Positions 43,303 to 56,607 of a DNA stretch of 64,000 bases are shown piece by piece. The position numbers and the translations under genes are program-made. Location of the stretch: positions 83,073 to 147,072 of the forward strand of contig NZ_JH815519.1 of the NCBI RefSeq assembly GCF_000297775.1. The letters run 5' to 3'. The notes beneath the pieces are model-generated. The model did no database searches. It worked only from the letters and a program-made list of their open reading frames with translations, and was not told the origin of the DNA. Within the stretch, counting starts at the first letter, position 1; each line of letters opens with the position of its first letter. This DNA comes from Sutterella wadsworthensis 2_1_59BFAA (GTDB taxonomy: Bacteria; Pseudomonadota; Gammaproteobacteria; Burkholderiales; Burkholderiaceae_F).

Positions 43303-44652
43303 ATGATCAAAATCACCAAATTCGGCGGCTCGAGCGTCGCCGACGCCGAACAATTCAAGAAAGTCAAGGCCATCATCGAGGCCGATCCGTCCCGACGATT
43401 CGTCGTCTCCTCGGCCTCCGGCAAGCGCTTCAAGGGTGACAACAAGATCACCGACCTGCTCTATCTCTGCCAGGCCCACGTGACCTATCACGTCGACTAT
43501 CTGCCGCTCTTCAACATGATCGCCGACCGCTTCCGCAGCATTCGCGACGAGCTCGGCCTGAAGGTCGACATCGAGACCGATCTCGCGAAGATGCGCGACA
43601 GCCTTCCCGAAATGTCCGTCGACGAAATCGTCAGCCGCGGCGAGTACTTCACCTCCCGCCTGATGGCAGACTACCTCGGGTTCCCCTTTGTCGACGCCAC
43701 CGACGTTGTCTGCATCAACTTCGACGGCACCTTCAACTTCAACGAAACCACCGAACGCCTCAAGGAAATCCTCAAGAAGCACGACCGCTTCGTGATGCCC
43801 GGCTTCTACGGCCGGCTTCCCGACGGCCACGTCCGCGTCATGAGCCGCGGCGGCTCCGACATCTCGGGCTCCATCCTCGCCCGCTGCATCCAGGCCGACC
43901 TCTATGAGAATTGGACCGACGTCTCCGGCTTCCTGATGGCCGACCCGCGCATCGTCGAAAATCCCCGCAACATCGAACAGATCACCTTCTCCGAGCTGCG
44001 CGAGCTCTCCTACATGGGCGCGAGCGTGCTTCACGAAGACGCCGTCTTCCCACTGCGCGAGAGGAACATTCCGATTCAGGTCCTCAACACCAACCGCCCG
44101 CAGGATCTGGGCACGATCGTGCGCGACAAGATCCCCGCCGACCCGACGGCTCCGCTCGTCACCGGCATTGCAGGCAAGAAGGACTTCGTCTCCATCGAAA
44201 TCTCGAAGAAGAACATGTCCAACCGCGTTGGCTTCGTGCGCGAGGTGCTCTCCATCCTTGAGTCCTACAACGTCTCGGTCGAGCATCTGCCTTCCGGCAT
44301 CGACAGCTTCTCCGTCGTGGTCGCCAAGGCCGACGTGAAGCAGAACGTCTACGAGATCATCGCCCGCATCCAGGAGGCAATGAAGCCCGACTCCATCCGC
44401 CTCACCGAACCCTTCGCGCTGATCGCGACGGTGGGCCGCAACATGAACTCCCGCCCCGGCACCTCGGGCCGTCTCTTCGCCGCCCTCGGCAAGGCCGGCA
44501 TCAACGTCCGCATGATCGCCCAGGGAAGCGCCGAGCTCAACATCATCGTCGGCGTCGAAAACAAGGACTTCAACCGCGCCGTCGCCGCCCTTTACGAAAC
44601 CTTTGCCGCTGAAGCCAAAGAAGTCAGGGCCCAGCAGGCTCAGAACGCTTGA
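43303..44652 (+). CDS. lysC: Aspartate kinase
   Basis: The 449-residue enzyme phosphorylates aspartate, the entry to lysine, threonine and methionine. Features are the head KFGGSSVADAEQFKKV, the MSRGGSDISGSILA nucleotide region, the LSYMGASVLHEDAV stretch and two C-terminal ACT domains (RVGFVREVLSILESYNVSVE and GRNMNSRPGTSGRLF). The wording resembles the type III aspartokinases more than the usual betaproteobacterial form. It begins 6 bases after hom and is followed by asd after 15 bases, one operon. Confidence 0.93.
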   Translation: MIKITKFGGSSVADAEQFKKVKAIIEADPSRRFVVSSASGKRFKGDNKITDLLYLCQAHVTYHVDYLPLFNMIADRFRSIRDELGLKVDIETDLAKMRDSLPEMSVDEIVSRGEYFTSRLMADYLGFPFVDATDVVCINFDGTFNFNETTERLKEILKKHDRFVMPGFYGRLPDGHVRVMSRGGSDISGSILARCIQADLYENWTDVSGFLMADPRIVENPRNIEQITFSELRELSYMGASVLHEDAVFPLRERNIPIQVLNTNRPQDLGTIVRDKIPADPTAPLVTGIAGKKDFVSIEISKKNMSNRVGFVREVLSILESYNVSVEHLPSGIDSFSVVVAKADVKQNVYEIIARIQEAMKPDSIRLTEPFALIATVGRNMNSRPGTSGRLFAALGKAGINVRMIAQGSAELNIIVGVENKDFNRAVAALYETFAAEAKEVRAQQAQNA

Positions 44653-44667
44653 CAGGAGACAATCATC

Positions 44668-45687
44668 ATGGCCAGCTACAAAGTCGGCATTCTCGGCGCC
44701 ACGGGCGCCGTCGGCGAACAGATGCGAATCGTCCTCGCCGAACGCAAGTTCCCCATCTCCGAACTCCGCCTCTTCGGCTCCGCCCGCTCCGCAGGCAAGG
44801 TGATCAACTACGAGGGCCAGGACATCGTCGTTCAGGAAGCCAGCCTCGAGGCCTTCAAGGGCCTTGACCTCCTGCTCGGCGCCGCCGACAATCCCGTCGC
44901 CAAACAGTTCCTGCCCGAAGCCGCGAAGATGGGCATCCACGTCGTGGACAACTCCAGCGCCTTCCGCCTTGATCCCGATGTTCCGCTCGTCATCCCCGAA
45001 GTGAACCCCGAGGACGTGAAGCTCTCCAAGGGCCTCATCGCAAACCCGAACTGCGCGACCATCATCGGCCTCACCGCCGTCAACTCGCTTCACCGCCACG
45101 CCCGCATCCGCCGCATGGTCGTCTCGACCTATCAGGCCGTCTCCGGCGCAGGCAAGGCCGGCATCGACGCCCTTGAGGCCGAAGTCAAGGCCGCCAACGG
45201 CCAGCGCGCCGAAGGCTCCTGCTTCCCCTATCCGATCGCCTACAACCTGATCCCGCAGATCGGCGGCTTCAACGAAATGGGCTACTCCTCGGAAGAGATG
45301 AAGATGCAGAACGAAGGCCGCAAGATGCTCCACGACGAGACCATCCGCTTCGCCTGCACCTGCGTGCGCGTGCCCATCATCCGCTCCCACTCCGAGGCCA
45401 TCACCCTTGAGTTCGAGAACGACATCACGCCCGACAAGGCCCGCGAGCTCCTCGCCGAAGCTCCCGGCGTCGTCCTCTGCGACGATCCGAACAACGGCCA
45501 GTACCCGATGCCGCTCCTTACGAGCGACCAAGACCTCGTCTACGTCGGCCGCGTGCGCCGCGACCTTTCCGCCGACGCCGCGTCCTTCAACCGCTCGCTC
45601 ACGCTCTTCTGCTGCGCCGACCAGGTCCGCAAGGGCGCCGCGACGAACGCCGTTCAGATCGCCGAGCTCATCTTCGGCCTGAAGTGA
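44668..45687 (+). CDS. asd: Aspartate-semialdehyde dehydrogenase
   Basis: The 339-residue enzyme reduces aspartyl phosphate to the semialdehyde used by hom and by lysine synthesis. It has the NADP loop ILGATGAVGEQM, the active Cys in ANPNCATIIGL and the later segment YQAVSGAGKAGIDALE. The ATG follows a clear AGGAG site. With hom and lysC it completes the common aspartate branch in one operon, ending at a terminator 27 bases on. Confidence 0.95.
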   Translation: MASYKVGILGATGAVGEQMRIVLAERKFPISELRLFGSARSAGKVINYEGQDIVVQEASLEAFKGLDLLLGAADNPVAKQFLPEAAKMGIHVVDNSSAFRLDPDVPLVIPEVNPEDVKLSKGLIANPNCATIIGLTAVNSLHRHARIRRMVVSTYQAVSGAGKAGIDALEAEVKAANGQRAEGSCFPYPIAYNLIPQIGGFNEMGYSSEEMKMQNEGRKMLHDETIRFACTCVRVPIIRSHSEAITLEFENDITPDKARELLAEAPGVVLCDDPNNGQYPMPLLTSDQDLVYVGRVRRDLSADAASFNRSLTLFCCADQVRKGAATNAVQIAELIFGLK

Positions 45688-45713
45688 CCCGCACCTGAGA
45701 CCTGCTGAGTCCA

Positions 45714-45749
45714 CGGCCCGTCTTCCACTGCGAAGGCGGGCCGCTTCAT
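45714..45749 (+). terminator. Terminator after asd
   Basis: cggcccgtctt (45714-45724) pairs imperfectly with gaaggcgggccg (45732-45743), followed by CTTCATTTT. Confidence 0.6.
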
Positions 45750-45849
45750 TTTCACGCATGCGAAACGGCGCCCCTCCGGACAGGAAGGACGCCGCGGCTT
45801 GATCCTAAAAGCAAAAGTTGCATGACACGCAAGAAGCTTTCCTCACCCC

Positions 45850-46278
45850 TCAGAAAACGAGGCGCATCATGCGGTGCGGGATTCCTGCCTCGTCGAACTC
45901 GTCGCCGAAGGGCTCGAAGCCGAGGCGCTCATAGAACGGCATGGCCTGCACCTGTGCGGCGAGGTGCACGTCCTTCATGCCGCGCGCCTTCGCGCGCTCG
46001 AGGACAGTCTTCATCACGGCCTCGCCGATGCCGCGGCCGCGGAAGGGACGGAGTACCGCGACGCGGCCGATGCGACCGTTGTCGAGCAGCCTTGCGCAGC
46101 CCGTGACCATGTGCCTTGCGTCGAACGAAATGAAGTGCTCGGCCGTCTTGTCGTCCTCGTCGAACTCCAGCTCGCGGGGCACCTTCTGCTCCGCGATGAA
46201 GACCATGGCGCGCACGCGCTCGGCCTCGTGCTGATAGGTCTTCCAGTCGCCGTGGACGATATTGGGTGCGGTCTGCAT
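45850..46278 (-). CDS. GNAT-family N-acetyltransferase (ElaA/YjcF-like)
   Basis: The 142-residue protein is a compact GNAT enzyme. The acetyl-CoA loop is RVAVLRPFRGRGIGEAVMKT and the C-terminal AQVQAMPFYERLGFEPFGDE is typical of the YjcF/ElaA group; the substrate is unknown. The head FIAEQKVPRELEFDEDDKTA is a mark of this group. The ATG at 46278 follows GAGGAGACAACTC. The DNA directly upstream is the right end of a TnpB element, so the original promoter has probably been displaced. Confidence 0.85.
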   Translation of the reverse strand: MQTAPNIVHGDWKTYQHEAERVRAMVFIAEQKVPRELEFDEDDKTAEHFISFDARHMVTGCARLLDNGRIGRVAVLRPFRGRGIGEAVMKTVLERAKARGMKDVHLAAQVQAMPFYERLGFEPFGDEFDEAGIPHRMMRLVF

Positions 46279-46324
46279 GAGTTGTCTCCTCGAATAATCG
46301 TGACTGCTCCCCGTCCGATTTGCC

Positions 46325-46344
46325 AACAAATCGGGCGAGGCTTC
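46325..46344 (-). repeat. Right-end hairpin of the second TnpB element
   Basis: ccgattt at 46325-46331 and aaatcgg at 46338-46344 form a 7-bp stem with a 6-base loop, downstream of tnpB. It probably forms the last scaffold hairpin of the guide RNA. Confidence 0.55.
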
Positions 46345-46413
46345 CTGCTTCTTCAACACCGCCTGGACGATCGTTCGGGTCTTACATGTCTCCACAGGCT
46401 TCGGCTCGTGACG

Positions 46414-47544
46414 TTACGAGCGCAAGACGGTCAGCCCAGCCGCCTTCAACATTCTTATGCCTTCCTGCTTGATGTTCAGGGAGGCGTTTAAGTCGCGGTC
46501 ATGTTGTGCGCCGCAATGCGGACACGTCCACCTGCGGGTTGCAAGGCTCAATTCCTTGAGCTTGTGACCGCAGGCGGAACATGTCTTCGAAGACGGAAAG
46601 AAGGTGCCGATCTTTGCAAAGATTCTGCCTTCATGCTTCGCCTTGTATTCGCACTGGCGCATGAATTCAGCCCATCCTGCATCGGCAATCGCCTTTGCGA
46701 GATGGTGATTCTTCATCATGCCTTGAATTTTCAAAGTCTCGAAAATCAGCGCTTGGTTATCGTTCACCAATCGTCGAGATGTCTTGTGAAGGAAGTCGCT
46801 GCGGCGGCGCTTCACCTTGCGGTGCAGTCGCGCCAGACGCTTGCGGGCCTTTTCACGATTCTTGCTACCTTTCTGCTTTCTTGAGAAGGCGCGTTGCGCC
46901 TTCTTAAGCTTCTTTTCGGCTCTCTTGAGAGCTTTGGGAGACTTGATCTTTTCACCGTCGGAGCATGTGCCGAAGGTCTCAATGCCGACGTCGACGCCTA
47001 CCGTCTTGGTCTGGCGAACGCATGTCGCAGGTACGGCTTCGGTGAGGCCGTCCTCGTAGAGAACGGAAGCCCAGTAGTCGCCGCAGGCATCCATCGAGAG
47101 CGTGATGCTCTTGACCTTGCCTTCGATCTTCCGATGCATGACGGCCTTGATCTTCTTCATCTTCGGCACCTTGACGAAGTCGTCGCCTGCCGAAACGCCG
47201 GTGCAATGGTAGCTGGACTGTTCGCCGCGTCGGGACTTGAAGCGCGGATATCCGGCTTCCTTCTTGAAGAAGCGCCCATAGGCTTTGTTCAGATTGCGAA
47301 CTGATTCCTGCAATGCCATGCAGTCGTATTCCGCCAGCCAGGCGTACTTCTTCGACTTCTTCGCAATGGCGATGAGCTTCTTGAGGTCGTGAATCGGGTG
47401 AAGATTGACGCCCTTCACCTTGTAGAAATGCGTCTTGAGATACAGCGCCTTGTTGTAGCAGAACCGCACGGCACCGAAAAGACCGGCCAGATATTTCTTC
47501 TGGTCGGGCGTCGGATAGAGTCGAATGCGGATGGCGCGGATCAT
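46414..47544 (-). CDS. tnpB: TnpB RNA-guided nuclease with zinc ribbon
   Basis: The 376-residue protein is a standard TnpB. RuvC-I Asp185 is in TVGVDVGIETFG, RuvC-II Glu269 in LIFETLKIQGMM, and RuvC-III Asp351 in HDRDLNASLNI. The zinc ribbon is complete (Cys322, Cys325, Cys341, Cys344). The head IRIRLYPTPDQKKYLAGLFG is also canonical. The ATG at 47544 begins at this head; a longer frame to 47643 adds residues without likeness. All catalytic residues are intact. The guide RNA should overlap the 3' end of the gene and run into the GNAT upstream region. Confidence 0.93.
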   Translation of the reverse strand: MIRAIRIRLYPTPDQKKYLAGLFGAVRFCYNKALYLKTHFYKVKGVNLHPIHDLKKLIAIAKKSKKYAWLAEYDCMALQESVRNLNKAYGRFFKKEAGYPRFKSRRGEQSSYHCTGVSAGDDFVKVPKMKKIKAVMHRKIEGKVKSITLSMDACGDYWASVLYEDGLTEAVPATCVRQTKTVGVDVGIETFGTCSDGEKIKSPKALKRAEKKLKKAQRAFSRKQKGSKNREKARKRLARLHRKVKRRRSDFLHKTSRRLVNDNQALIFETLKIQGMMKNHHLAKAIADAGWAEFMRQCEYKAKHEGRIFAKIGTFFPSSKTCSACGHKLKELSLATRRWTCPHCGAQHDRDLNASLNIKQEGIRMLKAAGLTVLRS

Positions 47545-47725
47545 TCGTGACAGAGGAAGGAACGGTATGGAAATTTGATTATATGAGGCTTCCTCTTTTA
47601 ACGTATGCCTCGCATTTCGCCGTCTTTTCCGCCATTCCTCCACGCCTCACCGAGGCGAGGGTTCCTGGCGGATTTAGCTGAACAATCCGACATTTTATGC
47701 CTGCGAGGGGCGTTCAGAAACGACA

Positions 47726-47759
47726 GCGCCCCGCTGCTCGCGTCGGAGCGGCGGGGCGC
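47726..47759. terminator. GC-rich hairpin downstream of the M16 protease gene
   Basis: gcgccccgc (47726-47734) pairs with gcggggcgc (47751-47759). It has no T-run, so it is a weak terminator candidate. Confidence 0.4.
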
Positions 47760-47785
47760 CTGATGCCGTCTGGCCCGGCAGGGAG

Positions 47786-50539
<2,754 letters not shown>

Positions 50540-50772
50540 AACGAAAGTCCGTTGTTCATATCGTGTTGCGGGAGCGCGTCACAAACCGTCCCCTGACGGC
50601 CGGGAGCCCCCGACTGCACAACGATACCTGTCCCAGGTGACGAAAACGTTTCGAAGCACCTGAACAATGTTCGAAATGTTACCAAGCCTTCGGCCCCAGG
50701 GCCTCCCCCTGAAACATCAACTGCCAATTTCGCTAAAATTTCAGGATCCCGCTCCACACGAACCTCCTTACG

Positions 50773-51381
50773 ATGAAACTTCTCTTCGACCTCTTCCCCG
50801 TCATCCTCTTCTTCGCGGCCTTCAAGATCGCCGAGGACCAGCCCGACGCCGCCATCGCGCTTGCCGAGCGCTTTATGGGCGAGGGCCTCACCGCCATGAC
50901 CGCTCCGGTCTTCATCGCCACCGTCGTCGCCATCGCCGCCACCTTCCTGCAGGTGGGTTGGCTCATGCTGCGCGGCCGCAAGGTCGAGCCGATGCTCTGG
51001 ATCAGCCTCGCCGTCATCGTCGTCTTCGGCAGCCTCACGCTCTATCTTCGCAACGAGATGTTCATCAAGTGGAAGCCCACGATCCTCTACTGGATCTTCG
51101 GCGGCATCCTCGTCTACGGCAACATCGCGGGCCGAAACTTCATCCGCATGCTTCTCTCCAAGGCCGAGATCGAAATGCCCGGCCACGCCTGGGGGACGCT
51201 CCAGAACATGTGGATCGGCTTCTTCGCGGCCATGGGCGTCGTCAACCTCCTCGTCGCCTACCTCTGTTCGACCGACACCTGGGTCAACTTCAAGCTCTTC
51301 GGCCTGATGGGCCTGACACTAGTCTTTACAATTGGCATCGGCGTGTTCATGACCAAACACGCCGTCACTAGGCAGAATTGA
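50773..51381 (+). CDS. yciB: Inner membrane septation protein A (YciB/IspZ)
   Basis: The 202-residue protein has five to six membrane segments and the family head LLFDLFPVILFFAAFKIAE, followed by KPTILYWIFGGILV and FKLFGLMGLTLVFTIGIGVF. It is linked to cell-envelope assembly at division. A GCTAAAAT -10-like element lies about 40 bases before the ATG. In Burkholderiales it is followed by the parvulin gene as here. Confidence 0.93.
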   Translation: MKLLFDLFPVILFFAAFKIAEDQPDAAIALAERFMGEGLTAMTAPVFIATVVAIAATFLQVGWLMLRGRKVEPMLWISLAVIVVFGSLTLYLRNEMFIKWKPTILYWIFGGILVYGNIAGRNFIRMLLSKAEIEMPGHAWGTLQNMWIGFFAAMGVVNLLVAYLCSTDTWVNFKLFGLMGLTLVFTIGIGVFMTKHAVTRQN

Positions 51382-51492
51382 CCTGCATGACGCCCGAACC
51401 CCTTATAATTTCGGGTGCAATGACTAACAACCTGATAGCGGCGTACGGTGCTGGGAAGCGCCGAACACCTGCGGCAGTTAAGGAAGAAAGAA

Positions 51493-52275
51493 ATGGAAAA
51501 GAAACTTTTGGTTCTCGGCATGGCTGCCATGATGGCCGCCGGCGCGGCCAACGCTGAACTTCAGGCCTTCAAGGTCAACGGTGAAACCGTCAGCGTTGCC
51601 CAGCAGAAGGCACTCTACGACAGCGCCGTCGCTCAGGGCCAGCCCGCAGGCGCCGAACTTGAGCGCCAGGTGAAGAACGTCCTCACGCAGCAGACCGTCC
51701 TGCTTCAGGAAGCCAAGAAGGCCAAGCTTGACCGCAACTCCGACGTCAAGCAGGCCATCGAAGCCGCCCGCAACCAGGTCCTCATCAACGCCGTCCTGCG
51801 CGACTGGGCCAAGAAAAACCCGGTCAAGGACGAAGACGTCCGCAAGGCCTACGAGGCTGAAAAGGCCGCCTACGGCCCGACCGAATACCAGGTCCGCCAC
51901 ATCCTCGTCAAGACCGAAGACCAGGCCAAGAACATCATCAGCCGCCTCAACAAGGGCGCCGACTTCGACAAGCTCGCCAAGGAATTCTCCGAAGACCGCG
52001 GCAACAAGGATCGCGGCGGCCAGCTCGGCTGGGTCGTTCCCCGCTCCTTCGTTCCGACCTTCGGCAACGCCTTCGCCGGCATGAAGGAAGGCACGGTCAG
52101 CAAGGAACCCGTGCGCACGCAGTTCGGCTTCCACGTCGTGAAGCTTGACGCCAAGCGTCCGGCCCAGCTCTTCCCGACCTTCGAGGCTCAGAAGCCCGCG
52201 CTCGTCAACGCGCTCACGAACCAGCGCGTCAACCAGCACTTCGGCGAACTCGTCAAGAACGCCAAGGTCCAGTAA
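51493..52275 (+). CDS. Exported parvulin-type peptidyl-prolyl isomerase
   Basis: The 260-residue protein has a signal peptide (LLVLGMAAMMAAGAANA), a helical chaperone-like part and one parvulin domain (EYQVRHILVKTEDQAKNIIS, RGGQLGWVVPRSFVPTFGNA, TQFGFHVVKLD). It is a SurA/PrsA-type folding factor in the periplasm. The ATG at 51493 is used because the signal peptide begins there and AGGAAGAAAG precedes it. A terminator follows. Confidence 0.92.
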   Translation: MEKKLLVLGMAAMMAAGAANAELQAFKVNGETVSVAQQKALYDSAVAQGQPAGAELERQVKNVLTQQTVLLQEAKKAKLDRNSDVKQAIEAARNQVLINAVLRDWAKKNPVKDEDVRKAYEAEKAAYGPTEYQVRHILVKTEDQAKNIISRLNKGADFDKLAKEFSEDRGNKDRGGQLGWVVPRSFVPTFGNAFAGMKEGTVSKEPVRTQFGFHVVKLDAKRPAQLFPTFEAQKPALVNALTNQRVNQHFGELVKNAKVQ

Positions 52276-52310
52276 CGGATCCTTCGTCCCCGACGAATCG
52301 ACACGAACCC

Positions 52311-52343
52311 AAGGGGGAGGCCCGCATCGCGGACCTCCCCCTT
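52311..52343 (+). terminator. Terminator after the parvulin gene
   Basis: aagggggaggcccgc (52311-52325) pairs, with one mismatch, with 52329-52343. No long T-run follows. Confidence 0.6.
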
Positions 52344-52426
52344 CTGCATTGAGCGAAAACGCGCCTTTCCACCCGCGGCCCGGCTCCGTATACTGTCAGC
52401 AAAACCACTTTTTTCAAGGTTCCCTC

Positions 52427-53590
52427 ATGCAGAACTTCGAGTATTACAATCCGACCCGACTCATCTTCGGCCGCGGCGAAATCGCCTCCCTCACCCGCCA
52501 CATCCCCGAGGGCGTGCGCGTCCTCGTCACCTTCGGCGGCGGCTCCGTGAAGCGCAACGGCGTCTACGACCAAGTCAAGGCCGCGCTCGCCGGCATCGAC
52601 CACGTCGAATTCTGGGGCATCGAGGCCAACCCCAAGGTCGAAACCCTCAGGAAGTGCATCGAATTCGGCCGCGAACAGAAGGCGGGCTTCATCCTCGCCG
52701 TGGGCGGCGGCTCCGTGCTCGACGGCTCCAAGCTCGTTGCCTGCGCCCTCACCGAGGGCGAAACGCGCGACGCCTGGGACATCGTCCTCTCCCGCCGTCC
52801 CGCCCGCTGCATTCCCTACGCGAGCGTCATGACGCTCCCGGCCACGGGCTCCGAAATGAACGCCAACAGCGTCATCTCCCGCCTTGAGACGAAGGAGAAG
52901 CTTGCCTTCGTCGCGCCTGAAAATCCGTGCTTCTCGATTCTCGACCCCGAGTGCTGCCGCTCGCTCGGCGCCGCCCAGGTCGCCGCGTCCCTCGCCGACA
53001 TCACCGCGCACGTGCTCGAGCAGTACATGACCGAACCCGGCCAGTCCCGTCCGATGGACCGCTGGGCCGAAGGGCTCCTTCTCACGCTCGTCGACATCGC
53101 GCCCGCGCTGCGTACGCCCGAACCCGACTACGACGTGCTCGCCGACTACATGCTCACGGCTACGCTCGGCCTCAACGACATGATCTGCATGGGCGTGAAT
53201 CAGGACTGGGCCACCCACGCCATCGGCCACGAAATCACCGCCCTCACGGGCATGGCCCACGGCGCCACGCTCGCCATCGTCTTCCCCGCTCTCCTTCGCG
53301 TCCTCATCGACACGAAGGAAGCCAAGCTCGTGCAGATGGGCGAACGCGTCTTCGACGTGCATTACGGCACCGACCGCGAGCGCGCCCTCGAAACCATCGT
53401 GAGGCTCGAGGCCTTCTTCGCCTCCCTCGGTCTGCCGACCCGCCTTGACGAGGCAGGCGTCGGTGAAGACGTCGAACGCGAGATCGTCCGCCGCTTCGAG
53501 GAACGCAACTGGAAGCTCGGCGAGCACAAGAACATCACGCCCGCCCAGATCGCCGCGATCCTCGCCTCGGCCCGCCCCGCAAAGGCCTGA
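52427..53590 (+). CDS. yqhD: NADPH-dependent iron/zinc alcohol (aldehyde) dehydrogenase YqhD
   Basis: The 387-residue protein matches E. coli YqhD over its whole length. Examples are FEYYNPTRLIFGRGEIASL, VLVTFGGGSVKRNGVYDQVK, FILAVGGGSVLDGSK and TLPATGSEMNANSVIS, plus the metal-binding stretches DITAHVLEQYMTEPG and DWATHAIGHEITALTGMAHG. It reduces short-chain and reactive aldehydes with NADPH. A TATACT at 52389-52394 may be the -10 element. The frame is open far upstream, but the ATG at 52427 is the real start since the family begins there. Confidence 0.94.
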   Translation: MQNFEYYNPTRLIFGRGEIASLTRHIPEGVRVLVTFGGGSVKRNGVYDQVKAALAGIDHVEFWGIEANPKVETLRKCIEFGREQKAGFILAVGGGSVLDGSKLVACALTEGETRDAWDIVLSRRPARCIPYASVMTLPATGSEMNANSVISRLETKEKLAFVAPENPCFSILDPECCRSLGAAQVAASLADITAHVLEQYMTEPGQSRPMDRWAEGLLLTLVDIAPALRTPEPDYDVLADYMLTATLGLNDMICMGVNQDWATHAIGHEITALTGMAHGATLAIVFPALLRVLIDTKEAKLVQMGERVFDVHYGTDRERALETIVRLEAFFASLGLPTRLDEAGVGEDVEREIVRRFEERNWKLGEHKNITPAQIAAILASARPAKA

Positions 53591-53652
53591 GGCTGAAGAT
53601 CCTCTGCAAGCCCGCCCCCGCGGACAGCTGCGTGGAGAACAGCCAAAAGGAG

Positions 53653-53700
53653 AAGGGCGCCTGCAGCGTTTTCGCGCTGCGGGCGCCCTTTTCTTCTTTT
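53653..53700. terminator. Terminator between yqhD and the flavoprotein remnant
   Basis: aagggcgcc (53653-53661) pairs with ggcgccctt (53682-53690) with further inner pairing, followed by TTCTTCTTTT. Confidence 0.75.
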
Positions 53701-53745
53701 GTTGTGCCGCCCGCGAGGGACGGACGGCACGGCTCTCAATCGGCC

Positions 53746-55205
<1,460 letters not shown>

Positions 55206-55233
55206 ATGAGGGCAGTCTGCCTGCAGGTCCCCG

Positions 55234-56598
55234 TCAGGCGGGACGGGCGGTCTGTTCCGCCTGAACGTCCTGCGGCTCCTCGTCGATGGTGAAGACCTCG
55301 TCTAGGGGCTTCGCGAGCATTTCGGCGGACATGAAGCCGCGGTACCAGTCAAAGAGCATCCCTTCATCTCGGGACGACGAGGCGCGCTTGGGACTAGTGA
55401 GATGGTTGGTGCCGTCGACGAGAAGCGCCGTGCAGGCGTCCCTGAGGCTCTTGGCGGACGGATCGCACAGAAGCGCCCAGTCGCTGTGACTCTTGGGCTT
55501 CTCGCTCATGATCTCGACGCAGTAACCCTTTTCGGCGAGCCTGAGCAGAATGCGGCGGGCGGCCTGCGGGTAGCTGTCGACCTCGTCGGCGAGCGTCGTG
55601 ATGCCCACCGAGGTCTCGCCCTCGCGGCGATGGCGCCAGAGCGTCTTCAGGAGCGCGACGCCCGTAAGGAAGTCATTGCCGCGCTTGTAGCTGTCGGCGA
55701 AGCGCCCCGAAGTGAGAAGCGGGATCGTCGCCGTGATGGCTGCGCCGCCGAAGACGATGAGCCAGGAGACGTAGAACCAGAGCAGGAGCACGGGGAAGGC
55801 CACGAACGCGCCGTAGATCGACGTGAGCGTGCCCGCCGAGACGTAGTGCCCGAAGGCCTCGCGCACGGCGAGTCCCGCGAAGGAAGCGGAGACGCCGCCC
55901 ACGGCCGCGTGCGAAAGCTGCACGTGGCAGTTGGGCACGAACTTGTAGAGGAAGGTGTAGGAGGCGACCTGGATCGCAAACTGCAGAACGGCCATGCCCC
56001 ACTCGACCGACGTCGCGTCAACGCCCTCCGAGGCGGAGCGGATCGCCTGCGTCGAGACGGTGAGCGAGAAGGCGATCACCAGGGGCCCGAGCGTGATGAG
56101 CGCCCAGTAGAGCAGCGCCCTCTGTCCCCAGGGGCGCATGCGGCGCACCTGATAGATGCGGTTGACCGTCACGAAGAACTTGTCAATCAGGAGAAGCGCC
56201 GTCACGGCCAGACCCGCCAGACCGAAGATGCCGAGTCCCGAGGCGTGGTCCGTGAAGTTGCGCAGATACGTGACGATCGTCTCCGTGTACTGCTGCGGCA
56301 GCACGCCCGAGATGATCGCCTCCTCAAGCGCGTGGCGCGAGTCCGCGAAGCTCGGGAAGAGCGCAAAGGCCGACATCGCGACCGCGATGAGCGGAACGAG
56401 CGAAAGGAGCGTCGTGAGCGTCATCGAGGACGCCACCTCCTGAAGCTGAGTCTCGCGCATGCGGTCCATCGCAAAGCGGATGATCGTGCGCACGGCCTCG
56501 ATGCCGTGCTGCCGCCGAGCCCGCTTCACAAGCTCCGCACTCCTCGTTCCGGCCTCTCCCTCTGCATGGCCCTCGGAGGCCGTCTTCTCTTCCGACAT
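55234..56598 (-). CDS. yihY: YihY-family inner membrane protein
   Basis: The 454-residue protein has a YihY/UPF0761 membrane part with six segments (SSMTLTTLLSLVPLIAVAMS, IYGAFVAFPVLLLWFYVSWL, IVFGGAAITATIP). It is followed by a cytoplasmic winged-helix-like tail (TTLADEVDSYPQAARRILLR) common in betaproteobacterial members. The old label as RNase BN is wrong for the family; the function is unknown, perhaps lipid transport-related. The ATG at 56598 or the one at 56607 could be the start. Confidence 0.87.
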   Translation of the reverse strand: MSEEKTASEGHAEGEAGTRSAELVKRARRQHGIEAVRTIIRFAMDRMRETQLQEVASSMTLTTLLSLVPLIAVAMSAFALFPSFADSRHALEEAIISGVLPQQYTETIVTYLRNFTDHASGLGIFGLAGLAVTALLLIDKFFVTVNRIYQVRRMRPWGQRALLYWALITLGPLVIAFSLTVSTQAIRSASEGVDATSVEWGMAVLQFAIQVASYTFLYKFVPNCHVQLSHAAVGGVSASFAGLAVREAFGHYVSAGTLTSIYGAFVAFPVLLLWFYVSWLIVFGGAAITATIPLLTSGRFADSYKRGNDFLTGVALLKTLWRHRREGETSVGITTLADEVDSYPQAARRILLRLAEKGYCVEIMSEKPKSHSDWALLCDPSAKSLRDACTALLVDGTNHLTSPKRASSSRDEGMLFDWYRGFMSAEMLAKPLDEVFTIDEEPQDVQAEQTARPA

Positions 56599-56607
56599 CG
56601 TCTGCAT

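Larger units (their letters stand above)
46310..47660 (-). mobile_element. Solo TnpB element (IS200/IS605 superfamily), no TnpA
   Basis: A single tnpB gene lies between a right-end hairpin (ccgattt/aaatcgg at 46325-46344) and a hairpin upstream of the gene (cgcctc/gaggcg at 47643-47657). No TnpA is present. The outer limits are approximate. The right end is within about 40 bases of the GNAT start codon. Confidence 0.6.

Noticed and set aside
42085-45759. Long frame (1224 codons) on the minus strand
   Set aside because: Antisense to hom, lysC and asd, which are clearly real; its composition is that of a shadow frame.
47726-47759. Strong terminator of the M16 gene
   Set aside because: The stem is strong but has no T-run in the required direction, so only a weak call is kept.
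52145-52426. Upstream extension of the yqhD frame
   Set aside because: It overlaps the end of the parvulin gene and its terminator; the YqhD family starts at 52427.
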